From contig CM051029.1 in assembly GCA_027627225.1 (NCBI GenBank), positions 107,001 to 171,000 on the forward strand: a stretch of 64,000 nucleotides of DNA, given 5' to 3'. The position numbers and the translations under genes are program-made. Source of the DNA: Congeria kusceri (Eukaryota > Mollusca > Bivalvia > Myida > Dreissenidae). Below the pieces are notes generated by a model. That model was not told where the DNA came from. It did not search any database and was given only the letters and a program-made list of their open reading frames with translations. Positions 40,001 through 50,039 of the stretch are shown here, in pieces (positions within the stretch are counted from its first letter, which is position 1; every line of letters begins with the position of its first letter).

Positions 40001-40278
40001 TATATTATAAATATTCTTGAAAAGTCAAGATCATACTGGATTTGTACCAGTCTGATAAGTATGTGTTAACATAATATTTGTATTTGAATTGTTTTAATTT
40101 GATGATCAAATTTACGGTTTTATTAAAAACATTTATTTCTTATCTGGATCTTAAACTCATGATCCAATTGTTAAATATAAATGTATATCAGTGTTTTCGT
40201 ATGTGTGTGACGTACGTTATGAATCACAAGTTTCCCAAGCTATTTGAAATTAAATCATATACTTGATATAAACGCTTA
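37027..40278. repeat. Satellite unit 7, shortened and diverged
   Basis: It is close to the other units up to about 38400, then increasingly diverged. At 38966 the sequence jumps from the word CTGCATAACG (position equivalent to about 9325 of unit 1) to TTCCTCTT (equivalent to about 11230), a deletion of about 1.9 kb with two bases of shared sequence at the join. It has lost a 15-20-bp piece near 37670. The transposon stub is at 38115. It is interrupted at its end by PLE copy 1. Confidence 0.9.
39747..40278. repeat. 290-bp direct duplication within unit 7
   Basis: TGGATTTGTAC occurs at 39747 and 40037. From there the two copies run in parallel through TTTGATGATCAAATT, ATTAAAAACATTT, GTGTGTGACG and CACAAGTTTCCCAAG to AACGCTTA. 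The second copy ends at the PLE insertion. Several substitutions separate the copies. Confidence 0.85.
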
Positions 40279-40304
40279 ATAATAATAATTATCGCACAAA
40301 CACG

Positions 40305-40385
40305 TTTGTTTATTTAATTTTAATACACTAAACGTTTCGGCATGATGCCTTCATCAGTAGTAATAAAATAATAAATATAAACAAA
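40305..40385 (-). ncRNA. Hammerhead ribozyme (type I-like) of the PLE
   Basis: On the minus strand the conserved core CTGATGA (40357-40351) is followed by a small hairpin (GGCA, loop TCA, TGCC) and then GAAA (40338-40335). Stem III can form from ACGT and GTGT around a TTA loop and is followed by A, giving a GUA cleavage triplet with the break expected between 40324 and 40323. Stem I closes through TTTGTTTA (40385-40378) with TAAACAAA (40312-40305), plus an inner ATTTT/AAAAT pairing. Hammerhead motifs are established components of Penelope-like terminal repeats. One extra A between the core and stem II, and the weak wobble pairs of stem III, are departures from the ideal. Confidence 0.72.
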
Positions 40386-40390
40386 GGAAG

Positions 40391-40404
40391 TGACGTCGAC
40401 GTCA
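40391..40404. promoter_or_regulatory. Palindrome TGACGTCGACGTCA in the PLE non-coding region
   Basis: A perfect 14-bp palindrome next to the ribozyme, conserved in copy 2 at 43928-43941. It contains two TGACGTC-like half sites of the CREB/ATF type. A regulatory role is only a guess. Confidence 0.4.
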
Positions 40405-40595
40405 TACAGTGACGTTACGTCGTTTGGCGGAAAAATGATGACCTGTAAAATAGCATTATGCTGACATATATAGAACACATAATCATGATAGTATAAAATG
40501 ATGGATCAGAGTTGATTCATCAGCCTATTAATTATAATATAATAAAAAACATAGTAATAGGCAAACATCGAATATATGTCAAGTATGTGAACGTA

Positions 40596-40869
40596 TTATA
40601 TATCGTACAGCACTTTGTTATTAAGACCGTTAGGAAGCATAGTGTTTAATTTATGTATCCAAAACGTTTCTTTACATAAACGGTCTAGATTATTATGAAC
40701 AACATCTATTGGAACAAAAGAGAAATCTGACAATGTACAATTATTGTTTAGAGACCCAAAATGGGTTGCAACATGTGATACAGGATTTATTGAACAGTTT
40801 CTTATATCAAATCTATGGTTATTCATTCTACGGGAAACACTTTGATTGGTTTGTCCGACATACTGTTTA
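40596..40869 (-). pseudogene. PLE GIY-YIG domain fragment (minus arm)
   Basis: Minus-strand coding remnant from KQYVGQTNQ to the element stop (LYDI). It holds the second half of the GIY-YIG nuclease motif, the RRMNNHRFDIR segment with the candidate catalytic Arg, and KETFWIHKL with the candidate Glu. It begins at the inversion point, so the upstream part is missing here and lies on the opposite strand. Confidence 0.85.
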
Positions 40870-41468
40870 ATATTGCTGATATTATACACAAATACTGGGA
40901 TCTATTACGGTTATCTGACAAAGAGAGTGTAAAGTCTTTACATTCTTTTAAGCCTATTTTGGCCTATAAACGACCTAAGAATATACAAAACAGTCTTGTT
41001 AGATGTTCAGTGTATAACAGTACTAAACTACATTCATCGGGTAAATGTAAACGACCACGATGTACGCATTGTAATAATATCAATGTATGTTCTCAATTCA
41101 ATAGTAGCGTTACTGGTTTAACATATGATTTGCACAATGATGTAGATTGTACCTCACGTGATGTTATATATCTTATTACATGTAAAAAATGTAATAAACA
41201 GTATGTCGGACAAACCAATCAAAGTGTTTCCCGTAGAATGAATAACCATAGATTTGATATAAGAAACTGTTCAATAAATCCTGTATCACATGTTGCAACC
41301 CATTTTGGGTCTCTAAACAATAATTGTACATTGTCAGATTTCTCTTTTGTTCCAATAGATGTTGTTCATAATAATCTAGACCGTTTATGTAAAGAAACGT
41401 TTTGGATACATAAATTAAACACTATGCTTCCTAACGGTCTTAATAACAAAGTGCTGTACGATATATAA
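40869..41468 (+). pseudogene. PLE linker plus GIY-YIG endonuclease domain (plus arm)
   Basis: About 200 codons open to a stop at 41468. Element sequence starts at NIADIIHKYW. The apparent upstream Met at 40815 lies in the antisense arm and is not a real start. It contains the linker, a Cys-rich segment (GKCKRPRCTHC), DVIYLITCKKCNKQYVGQT (the GIY-YIG core, in the diverged form typical of Penelope-like elements), SRRMNNHRFDIR and KETFWIHKL. In the family this domain nicks target DNA for retrotransposition. It is 5'-truncated, with no reverse transcriptase and no promoter. Confidence 0.87.
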
Positions 41469-41513
41469 TACGTTCACATACTTGACATATATTCGATGTT
41501 TGCCTATTACTAT

Positions 41514-41514
<1 letters not shown>

Positions 41515-41563
<49 letters not shown>
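41515..41563. repeat. Run of 49 T at the PLE copy 1 junction
   Basis: A pure T tract lies exactly at the right end of the PLE, directly before the target duplication. The equivalent native sequence (40544-40549 on the other arm) has only six of these bases, so the tract is an expansion or a non-templated addition. Its exact length may be unreliable in the assembly. Confidence 0.9.
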
Positions 41564-41570
<7 letters not shown>

Positions 41571-41576
41571 CGCTTA

Positions 41577-43801
41577 GAAATATAGTATAAATATACTTGA
41601 AAAGTCAAGATCATACTGGAATTGAAACAAAAACTCTTAAAAGCATCCGTGCGTGCTTTTAAACATAATAAATTACTTTGATTTTGCGAAGTCCCAATGA
41701 AGAGCCATTGCACATTATATTTCTTCATTATTTTCCAGATGTGGTATCATGTTTATCCCGACTGACTGAATATAGATATATCGTTGTAGCTGAAGATTTG
41801 AAGTATTCATAAAAACAAAATCTCGAACGTGATTTCGATTTTTAGCTAAGCGAAGGCAAATAATAGCCTAGATTGCAAGCAATTGTATTTACGTTTGTAT
41901 TGGATAAATTTAATACAAAATATACACATTTTCTAGCAGTACTGGTACTGTGAAGTACTATTAGTTTGTCCATAAAATATAAAATGAAATCATTTAATAT
42001 GTATATTATTTATAAGAGTTTATTGTATGTTCCAATAAAATAATAACAGTGTTTTGTGCAATGTTCTTTTTTTCATGCCTCAAATAAAGCACCAACGGAT
42101 GGTAATAAGGGTTTCTCTCCTGATGATGTCTTTGGAGTTTCATTACTCCTATATTTATTACTCAAAATTTATTGAGTTTAGTTTAATTAAATGTAAAAGC
42201 AACAACTGTTATTGTTTGTAATTTAGCTTCGGACATCGTATGTAAACCTGCTTTAACTAGTATGTAGTTATTGTGCAAAGGGCACATATGTTGATTACAT
42301 TGACATATAGCTAGAGTTCATTATTGCTTTAAAACAGTAGTTGGTGCTATATTTTGACTTTTATTGAAATGTCACAAATTGTACTGTATTGCAGATAATT
42401 GCCATACTTTGAAACACTTTTCTGTACATATGTCTTGGTTATGTTTTTATATAAAATTGTGTAGTAGTGCTGGTAAAATGAAATTGTCGATACAATATTT
42501 AAAGCTTAAATTTAGAATGTTTGTTATTATTTCAGATATCAAGTATACGTGAGAGCAAAAATAAAGAGCACGTGGTGATATTTTTACTTGTTTCTGTTGC
42601 TCAAAATTTCTTTTTGGTATTTGATCTTTATATAAAATTAATAATTGCTACCGACTGAACGATTCGCAATCACATCACTGCTTAATTGGTTTAATTACGG
42701 TCTTTTTTTTGCAGAGAGCTTAAATGTTAATAATACTGATATATAACATGAGTCAATTTATACTTTATAACAGTAGATGGTGCTATAACTTGTGTTATAT
42801 TCAAATTGTATTTTCTGTGGATTATCTTTATTTAAAAGCATTAATTATTATCGTTGGTAGGTGAGTTACTAACCAAACATCTTAAGTTGTTAAACAATGT
42901 TTATATTTTGCAAAAAAAGTGCATAGTATATTAAAATAATATATAACCTTAGTTTATCATTACTTTAAAACAGAAATTGGTTCTAAATGTTGTGTTTTTT
43001 TTACATGTGACGAATCGTTCCTCTTTTTATTGTATGGACCTCGATTTAGTATGTTACATTTCTATACAATTTAAATCCAGAGCATGCGTGAATTCGGTTA
43101 AAACGGCTTGGCTGTAAATGATTTGTATTCGGGCGTGAGCTTAAGAATCCTTATAGCAGTAGTTGGTGCTATAATTCATGTTAAATGTCCATCAACAGTC
43201 CCGTTTCATATTTTATCAAGCTAGATGTAGAATGTTACCTTGTTTCATTCATTATTTCTTGTCCATATGAGTGCTTGATTCGCGTGTATGCATTAATGCA
43301 TTGCAAAATAGGTTTTGTACGTTGATAGTGTCGATTGTTTTCCATTCGCCGTCGAACAATACCGTGCCTGTGCATGTTAGTTTCGTACGTAAGACAATTG
43401 ATTTCTTTTCAACTTGGCTTCATGAAGTCGCTTCATGCAGGCAGTGTTTTTAAATAATTATGAAATCAAAATAATGCACCTTAAAGTCCTTTGCACGTAT
43501 AAATAGGTTCATAGTTTAGAGTTCAATATGGATATTTTCCATTGATGTTTCAAATGCATTTGATGCGATTTATTTTTTGATTACTTTTATTACTTGTAGT
43601 ATCAATACAGCGACTTTACACTTGAATGTGACATCAGTGTTAAACAGATGCAGATACATATTTGCACTCTGTGGATTTGTACCAGTCTGAATAGTATGTG
43701 TTAACATAATATTTGTATTTGAATTGTTTTAATTTGATGATCAAACTGACTGTTTTATTAAAAACATTTATTTCTTATCTGGATCTTTAAACTCAGGATC
43801 C
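41577..43801. repeat. Diverged satellite monomer sequence
   Basis: It resumes satellite unit sequence after PLE 1 (AACGCTTAGAAATATAG) with the landmark GATTTTGCGAAGTCC at 41680. It follows the basic monomer order without the 2.6-kb inner segment or the transposon stub; the site near 42855 is empty (GGTAGGTGAGTTACTAACC). About 80 bp near 42080-42160 has no counterpart in the other monomers. No gene is seen. Confidence 0.88.
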
Positions 43802-43841
43802 TATTGTTAAATATAATAATAATAATTATCGCACAAACACG

Positions 43842-43922
43842 TTTGTTTATTTAATTTTAATACACTAAACGTTTCGGCATGATGCCTTCATCAGTAGTAA
43901 TAAAATAATAAATATAAACAAA
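43842..43922 (-). ncRNA. Hammerhead ribozyme (type I-like) of PLE copy 2
   Basis: Same elements as in copy 1: core CTGATGA at 43894-43888, GAAA at 43875-43872, stem I closing TTTGTTTA (43922-43915) with TAAACAAA (43849-43842). Predicted cleavage is between 43861 and 43860. The region is unchanged from copy 1 over the core. Confidence 0.72.
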
Positions 43923-44131
43923 GGAAGTGACGTCGACGTCATACAGTGACGTTTCGTCGTTTGGCGGAAAAATGATGACCTGTAAAATAGCATTATGCTG
44001 ACATATATAGAACACATAATCATGATAGTATAAAATGATGGATCAGAGTAGATTCATCAGCCTATTAGTTATAATATAATAAAAACATAGTAATAGGCAA
44101 ACATCGAATATATGTCAAGTATGTGAACGTA

Positions 44132-45097
44132 TTATATATCGTACAGCACATTGCTATTAAGACCGTTAGGAAGCATAGTCTTTAATTTATGTATCCAAAA
44201 CGTTTCTTTACATAAACGGTTTAGATTATTATGAACAACATATATTGGAACAAAAAAGAAATCTGACAATGTACAATTACTGTTTAGAGACCCAAAATGG
44301 GTTGCAACATGTGATACAGGATTTATTGAACAGTTTCTTATATCAAATCTATGGTTATTCATTCTACGGGAAACATTTTGATTGGTTTGTCCGACATACT
44401 GTTTATTACATTTTTTACATGTAATAAGATATATAACATCACGTGAGGTACAATCTACATCATTGTGCAAATCATATGTTAAACCAGTAACGCTACTATT
44501 GAATTGAGAACATACGTTGATATTATTACAATGCGTACATCGTGGTCGTTTACATTTACCCGATGAATGTAGTTTAGTACTGTTATACACTGAACATCTA
44601 ACAAGACTGTTTTGTATATTCTTAGGTCGTTTATAGGCCAAAATAGGCTTAAAAGAATGTAAAGACTTTACACTCTCTTTGTCAGATAATCGTAATAGAT
44701 CCCAGTATTTGTGTATAATATCAGCAATATTAGGCAGTGATGTGTTAAAACATACAGTAAATGGTATCATTGAATTAGTGCTTTTCTGCGTAATACGCAG
44801 TGCGCTATCCTGCGACATATTTTTCACTTTTGTAAATCCATCTGCTATAACATTTTTAGGATAATTTCTATTTTCGAAATATTTTTGTAGACTAGCTAAA
44901 GACTGATTAAATACACCATCATCAGAGATAATACGTCTGTAGCGTTTAGCCTGACTATATGGTATACCCCGTTTACAAGACATGGGGTGAGATGATGTAA
45001 ACTCTAAGTATAAATGCATATTAGTAGATTTACAAAAAACATCTGTTATAACAGTTTCATAATCACTTTTAGATATAGATACATCGAGGATACATAT
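44132..45097 (-). pseudogene. PLE polyprotein remnant: RT C-terminus and GIY-YIG endonuclease
   Basis: Open from about 45097 to a stop at 44132. The Met at 45019 (295 aa) is internal, because the frame continues upstream through ILDVSISKSDYETVITDVF. This upstream piece, with KSTNMHLYLEFTSSHP and RGIPYSQAKRYRRI, matches the end of the Penelope-like reverse transcriptase (thumb region). A linker follows, then the Cys-rich GKCKRPRCTHC segment, the GIY-YIG core DVIYLITCKKCNKQYVGQT, RRMNNHRFDIR and KETFWIHKL. In the family the two domains work together: the nuclease opens the target and the RT copies the RNA. The polymerase active site is missing here, so the copy is dead. Confidence 0.88.
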
Positions 45098-45127
45098 TTT
45101 TTTTATTTTTTTTTATTGTTAAATATA

Positions 45128-46327
45128 AGGGTATATCTGTGTTTACATATTCATGTGTTTACATATTCATGAATCACAAGTTTCCCAAGATTTTTGAAAT
45201 TATAACGCATACTAGATATAGACACTTATAAATATAGTATAAATATTCTTGAAAAGCGATGATCATTCTGGATTTGAAATAAAAAAAACTCTTAAAAGCA
45301 GCGTTAAGTGCTTTTTAACTTAATAATATTACTTTGATTTTGCGAAGTCCTAATGCAGAGCCATTGCACATTATAATCCTTCATTATTTTCCAGATGTGG
45401 TATCATGCTTTAACCGACTGACTAAACATTTATATCGTTGTAGCTGTAGGATTCATAGAAACAAAATCTCGAACGTGATTTCGATGTTTAGCTAAGCAGA
45501 AGGCAAATAATAGCCTAGATTGCAGCCAATTATGTTTACATTTTTATTGGATAAATTTAATAAAAAGTATACACATTTTCTAGCAGTACTCGTACTATGA
45601 ACTACTATGAATTTGTCCATAAAATATAAAATGCAATTATTTAATATGTATAGTATTTGTAAGAGTTTATTGTAAGTTCCAATAAAATAATAACAACTGT
45701 GTTTGGTGCAATTTTCTGGTTTTCATTGCTCAAAATTTATTTTGTGTATCTTAATAAAATGTAAAAACAACAACTGTTATTGTTTGTAAGCAGCTACGGA
45801 CATCGTATCTAAATCTGCTTTACCTAGTATGTAGTTACTGTGCAAAGGGCACATCCATAAAATACATTGATATATAGCTATAGTTCATTATTACTTTAAA
45901 GCAGCATTTGGTGGTATATTTTGATTTTTTATTGAAATGTAACTAATGGTACTGTACTGCACAGATAAATGTCATGTCAGGAAACACTTTTTTGAACATA
46001 TGTCTTGGTTATGTTTCATGTACAAATTGTGTAGCACTACTCGTAATATGAACTTCTCGATACAATCGTGAAAGCTTAAATTTAGAATATTTGTTATTGT
46101 TTCATATGTTAATTATATTTGTCAGTAAAAATAAGGAGCACGTGGTAATATTTTTTACTTGTTTTCGTTGCTCAAAATTTCTTGTCGACATCTTATTTTA
46201 ATATGAAATCAATAATGTCAATTAATACTTTATAACAGTAGACGGTGCTGTAACTTGTGTTATATTGAAATTGTATTTTATGTGGATTACCTTTACGTAA
46301 AATCAATAATTCTTATCGTTGGTACGT
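45128..46327. repeat. Diverged satellite monomer, left of the TIR element
   Basis: Satellite sequence with the landmark GATTTTGCGAAGTCC at 45336. It runs in monomer order up to GGTACGTAA at 46321-46329, where the TIR element begins. It lacks about 130 bp of the monomer near 46215 (between TATGAAATCAATAAT and GTCAATTAATAC). No gene is seen. Confidence 0.88.
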
Positions 46328-46329
46328 AA

Positions 46330-47310
46330 CCCAGCCAGCAAGCCTACATTGGTCCGACATCTATCCGATATGTTCTGAATATATGATAGATATCGCTCGC
46401 GATATCTATCCGATCAACGTTGTGCCCATCGGCATTTGATCGGGCCGTCATCGAAGCATTGCATATCGGATACATATCGGATATACATCGGGCCAATATC
46501 GTCCCAGAAAGCAAGCCTACATCGGTCCGATATCTATCCGATATGTTTTAAATATATCTGATAGACATCGGGCCAATATCGTACCAGAAAGCAAACCTAC
46601 CTCGATCCGACATATATCCGATATGTTTTGAATATCTCGGAGTGTTATCCCTTGCGATATGTATCCGATTAACGTTTTGCCCATCTGCATTTGATATGGC
46701 AGTCATCGAAGCTTTGCATATTGGATACATATCGGATAGACATCGGGCCAATATCGTCACATAAAGCAAGCCTACATCGGTCCAATATCTATCCGATATG
46801 TTTTGAATATATCGGATGTTTATCGCTCGCGATATCTATCAGATCAACGTTTTGCCCATCGGCATTTAATCGGGCAGCCATCGAAGCATTGCATATCGCA
46901 TACCTATCGGATAGACATCGGGCCAATATCTCCCGGAAAGCAAGACTACATCGGTCCGATATCTGTCCGATATGTTATGAATATGTCGGATAGATATCGC
47001 TCGCAATATCTTTCCGACCAACGTTTTGCCCATCGGCATTTGATCGGATAGATATCGGAGCATTGTTTATCGGACGTATATCGGATAGACTTCGGGCCAA
47101 TATCATTCTAGCTAGCAAGCCTACATTGGTCTGATATCTATTAGATATGTATTTAACAATATCGGATAGAAATCATGAGCGATATCTATCCGATCAACAT
47201 TTTACCCATCGGCATTTGATCGGATAGATATCGGAGCATTGTTTATCGGACGTATATCGGATAGACATCGGGCCAATATCGTTCCAGCTAGCAAGCCTAC
47301 ATTGGTCCGT
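46330..47310. repeat. About 175-bp subterminal tandem repeats
   Basis: The phrase GCAAGCCTACATTGGTCCGATATCTATCCGATATG, in varied form, recurs near 46339, 46512, 46589, 46767, 46939, 47116 and 47291. The period is about 172-178 bp, with one short unit of about 77 bp. Other shared words are ATCGGGCCAATATCGT, CGTTTTGCCCATCGGCATTTGATCGG and GAAGCATTGCATATCGGA. Overlapping short ORFs on both strands are repeat translations. Confidence 0.9.
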
Positions 47311-48812
47311 TTTATCTATTCGACGATGTTGTCAATTTCTTTGGAATTGATAACCACACTTGTTTATTTTAATGCTGAATTTCAAAATGATGTGCAATTT
47401 GCAACAACACTCAAGAAAGTGTACATATCTTCATTTTTAATAACTACATATAATTATATCTTTTACGACGTTTGAGAACCAAATTATAATAAAACAATCC
47501 CAAAAAGATGTGATAAATATAACAGAAGCAATAACAAATCGTCAAGGGAATGTATACACTACACTGAAAACAATTACAAATGCTTTCTATCAATATGTAA
47601 GTTATTAATGAATATTAGCACCATCCACCATCATACATGCTATAAAACCCGTGCAACAAAATTGAAAAAGTTAATAATCCAGCAATACTTAACCGACATA
47701 TAATTGTATTAGACATTTAGTATCAAATTGTAATGTCCACATTTCAATGGCCTTAATTTAGATCTAACTAAATATTTAATAATCATATAAGCAAATGGAA
47801 ATCTAATTCGAATCCAAACTGGAAATGAAAACAAAATCAAAGACAATTCCAGTAAAAAGTGTAAACACACTGAAATACAAAAACAACAACACATATTTGA
47901 CAATATTATGCTTCCAAAAGCATCCTAGATGAAATGGTCTGTTTGTTATCCTCACAAATTGTTTACATTTAATTTTGCAAATAAAAGAAAACTATGATTC
48001 AGTCAAGATTATATATATTAATTACATGTTATTTGTTAGCATCATATATCAGTTGCATCACATCTTTAAAAAGATTCAGAATTCTAAGACCTTTGCATGT
48101 TTTCACAAAAACATGAAAAATGTAAAACAATTAAGTAACACTAAACAGTGTGTGTCATAAATTTTTTGTTTGTTTAATAAACCACATAGTACACTTGTTA
48201 TTAAGAATTGTGGTTATAGTAATTAAAAATAACTTCATAAATTGGAACTTTCCAGTCCCAATCACACGTGTAAGAGTGTTTACTTCAGAAGTCTTCATAA
48301 TATTAACGAAGAGTAGAATGCTTTTTATCCACTGTTCTTTATCAATTCCTTAGCCAGTGTTTGATGCAGCACTCCACCCGGTAATGATAATGGTGTTGTT
48401 CAAAGCAGACACTGTATGCCACTGGCAGCTGGAATGTATGTAAATTAAACGTGCTATTATTTTTTGTGTGAGAAGTTTAGATCACAGAAAGCAGTTCAAT
48501 GAATAATTGTAGTCATATAATGCAGTGATATTTTTACTATACACTCCAATTTAACAAAACTGTAACAATATTACACAGAAAATTTTGAGTCATAATAATA
48601 ATTAAATCAGCGTTGGAGAAATTGTACTTGATATCTGTAATGGTGTTATGTAGAAACGGCTTAATGTTTAAGCCTTAAACAGTGTGTTACTAACTTGCTC
48701 ACATCAATAGAAGTGAACTGCATGTTCTGAACAAGTATTACTACATCCAAAGTATATTTGATAACCTTCATCTATTCAAATGACAAATTCAAATTAGATT
48801 AATATGTCCATA
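47311..48812. other. Unique interior of the TIR element, no gene supported
   Basis: 1.5 kb of AT-rich sequence not repeated elsewhere in the window. Short ORFs at 47709-47903, 47975-48160 and 48150-48353 lack motifs. On the minus strand, at 48430-48349, the sequence after CATTCCAG could be read as a short open stretch, but nothing else supports it. Confidence 0.5.
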
Positions 48813-48914
48813 TTAATATGCAGCCGGTTTGTCAGTGATGAACGTTATCAAGTCCAAGACCTTATTGTCATCCAAAAAGGCCCAAGAGCCACCATTGCCA
48901 AGCAGGTAATTCGC
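48813..48914 (-). CDS. Candidate terminal exon (33 codons plus stop), family unknown
   Basis: On the minus strand a pyrimidine-rich tract ending in TTTTGTTTTCAG, a good splice acceptor, is followed by a 34-codon open stretch that ends in TAA at 48815-48813. It begins ANYLLGNGGSWAFLDDNK and ends ITDKPAAY. Its composition is unlike its AT-rich surroundings: higher GC and a balanced, protein-like residue mix. It lies in the non-repetitive interior of the TIR element, so it could be the last exon of the element's own protein or a captured host exon. No upstream exon could be identified. I do not recognise the family. Confidence 0.35.
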   Translation of the reverse strand, partial: ANYLLGNGGSWAFLDDNKVLDLITFITDKPAAY

Positions 48915-48983
48915 CTGAAAACAAAATTGTTTTCAGTATAATTTGTTTTAAATGTGGGTTAATTAGTTAAGTGTATTCATTTA

Positions 48984-49492
48984 TTTAAAGGGACCAGTTC
49001 ACAGATTGGCCAACTGACAATTTTCCAACTTTTCATCACAGATTCCCAGAATGAAAAAATATCATAAATAAAGCAGCGAAATAACACAAAGGACATAGAA
49101 ATATACTATAAATACCGTTTTGTTAATGAGTAATCATCAGTGGAAATTTAGAAAATCATAAAGCGTTTGTAACGCTAAACGATGCAATAATTTCGAGTGT
49201 TTCTGTTGTTTTCGTTAAAATTGCTGACAACACGTGGATCGCTTACATAAATTATACAATCATATAATAAAATATATCATGTATCAGTTGGAATGGCCTA
49301 GTGGTTAAGGCGGTAGCCTTTTGATCTAGATGTCTGAGGTTCGAACCCAGGTGGGAGCAACTTGTTTTCTTCTCTCTTTTTTCTCGTCATTATACTTGAG
49401 CTTTTTAGTTTCGATGCTTAAAATCTGTAAAGTTAAGATAATGAATGGCATACTACAAAAAATACAAAAATCGGTGAACAAGTCCCTTTAAA
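48984..49492. mobile_element. 509-bp nested element with 11-bp inverted termini
   Basis: The ends TTTAAAGGGAC (48984-48994) and GTCCCTTTAAA (49482-49492) are perfect inverted repeats. The similarity extends inward as AAAGGGAC..GTTCAC.GATT on both sides. It contains a tRNA-like segment. It could be a MITE that took in a tRNA-derived sequence, or a SINE-like family. No clear target duplication is visible because the ends are palindromic and the flanks AT-rich. Confidence 0.7.
49287..49361 (+). other. tRNA-like segment with A and B boxes
   Basis: TGGCCTAGTGGTTAAGG resembles a D-arm with an A box, and GAGGTTCGAACCC is a near-perfect T-arm/B box. GTTG at the start can pair with CAAC at the end. 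The middle does not give a clean anticodon stem-loop that I can assign, so a functional tRNA is unlikely. It is probably the RNA polymerase III promoter of a SINE-like repeat. Confidence 0.6.
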
Positions 49493-50039
49493 TATAATGT
49501 ATAAAATACTGTTAAAATTAAAATAAATTGAAACTGTAAGCCTTTAAAATACAAATATTTGAAGTATATTAAACCTGTAACATGTACAAAAATAACTTAT
49601 CTCGCTGTAAATACTTACATTCGTAGATATGACAAACAGTATCGTAATATACTAATAATAATAAACAATACTCGCGGTAATACGTTACATTTCAATAACC
49701 TGGATTGTTCTACGTCTACAAGACTTAATAAATTTTGAATAGCTGATATAAAGAAACATGATGTCTACAAATTGTCATAAGTACTTACTTCTTGTTGTTT
49801 TTTCTGCGTTAAAGAGGAAACTGAACATTTTAATGTTACTTTTACTTTCTGGAGATCAACGTTTCAAGTTTAAACCAACAAGAATTTTGCGCCAACCGAA
49901 AACGATTTTGTTTGACGAAAATAATTTCGAAGCTATTTCAAATAAGATTTGTGGAGTCATAGAACGCACATTCATCTCAGTAAAATACTCTTAATATTGT
50001 CGGATTAATACACATAAATAATTTTATGAAAATAAGAGA
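49493..50039. other. Right interior of the TIR element, no gene supported
   Basis: AT-rich unique sequence. The plus-strand ORF at 49758-49994 (78 codons) shows no family motif and no support from neighbouring copies. Confidence 0.45.

Larger units (their letters stand above)
40550..41514. repeat. 320-bp inverted repeat inside PLE copy 1
   Basis: Left arm 40550-40869 and right arm 41195-41514 align as reverse complements without any gap: paired positions always sum to 82064. The encoded GIY-YIG segments of the two arms agree throughout. The spacer is 325 bp. A transcript across it could fold into a long hairpin. Confidence 0.92.
40279..41563 (-). mobile_element. Penelope-like element copy 1, inverted-duplicated fragment
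   Basis: It is inserted in satellite DNA between two copies of ATATAAACGCTTA (40266-40278 and 41564-41576), a 13-bp target duplication. The left part is minus-strand: an (ATT)n end, a hammerhead ribozyme, a 3' non-coding region, and the end of the GIY-YIG domain. At 40868-40869 (two shared bases) it switches to plus-strand PLE sequence that runs from the linker through the whole GIY-YIG domain to the stop, and ends in a run of 49 T. The reverse transcriptase is absent. Inverted partial copies are a known outcome for Penelope-like elements. Confidence 0.88.
43816..45113 (-). mobile_element. Penelope-like element copy 2, 5'-truncated
   Basis: A minus-strand PLE lies between two copies of TATTGTTAAATATA (43802-43815 and 45114-45127), a 14-bp target duplication. 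From its 3' side it has an (ATT)n end, the hammerhead ribozyme, a 3' non-coding region (43923-44131) and a single coding remnant covering the end of the reverse transcriptase and the whole GIY-YIG domain. The 5' junction is A-rich on the element strand. It is close in sequence to copy 1. Confidence 0.92.

Noticed and set aside
40815..40868. Start of the 217-codon plus-strand ORF as the true PLE protein start
   Set aside because: These codons are the antisense of the GIY-YIG domain in the left arm. Element coding sense begins only at 40869.
41510..41728. ORF with a poly-lysine end
   Set aside because: It runs through the T homopolymer at the PLE junction and into satellite sequence.
46548..47063. 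Overlapping ORFs on both strands with repeated RYLSDQ/YPICFEY-like motifs
   Set aside because: They are translations of the 175-bp subterminal repeats and are open on both strands because of the repeat composition.
49287..49361. Functional tRNA gene
   Set aside because: A and B boxes are good but the anticodon arm and full acceptor stem cannot be formed cleanly, and it lies inside a repeat element.
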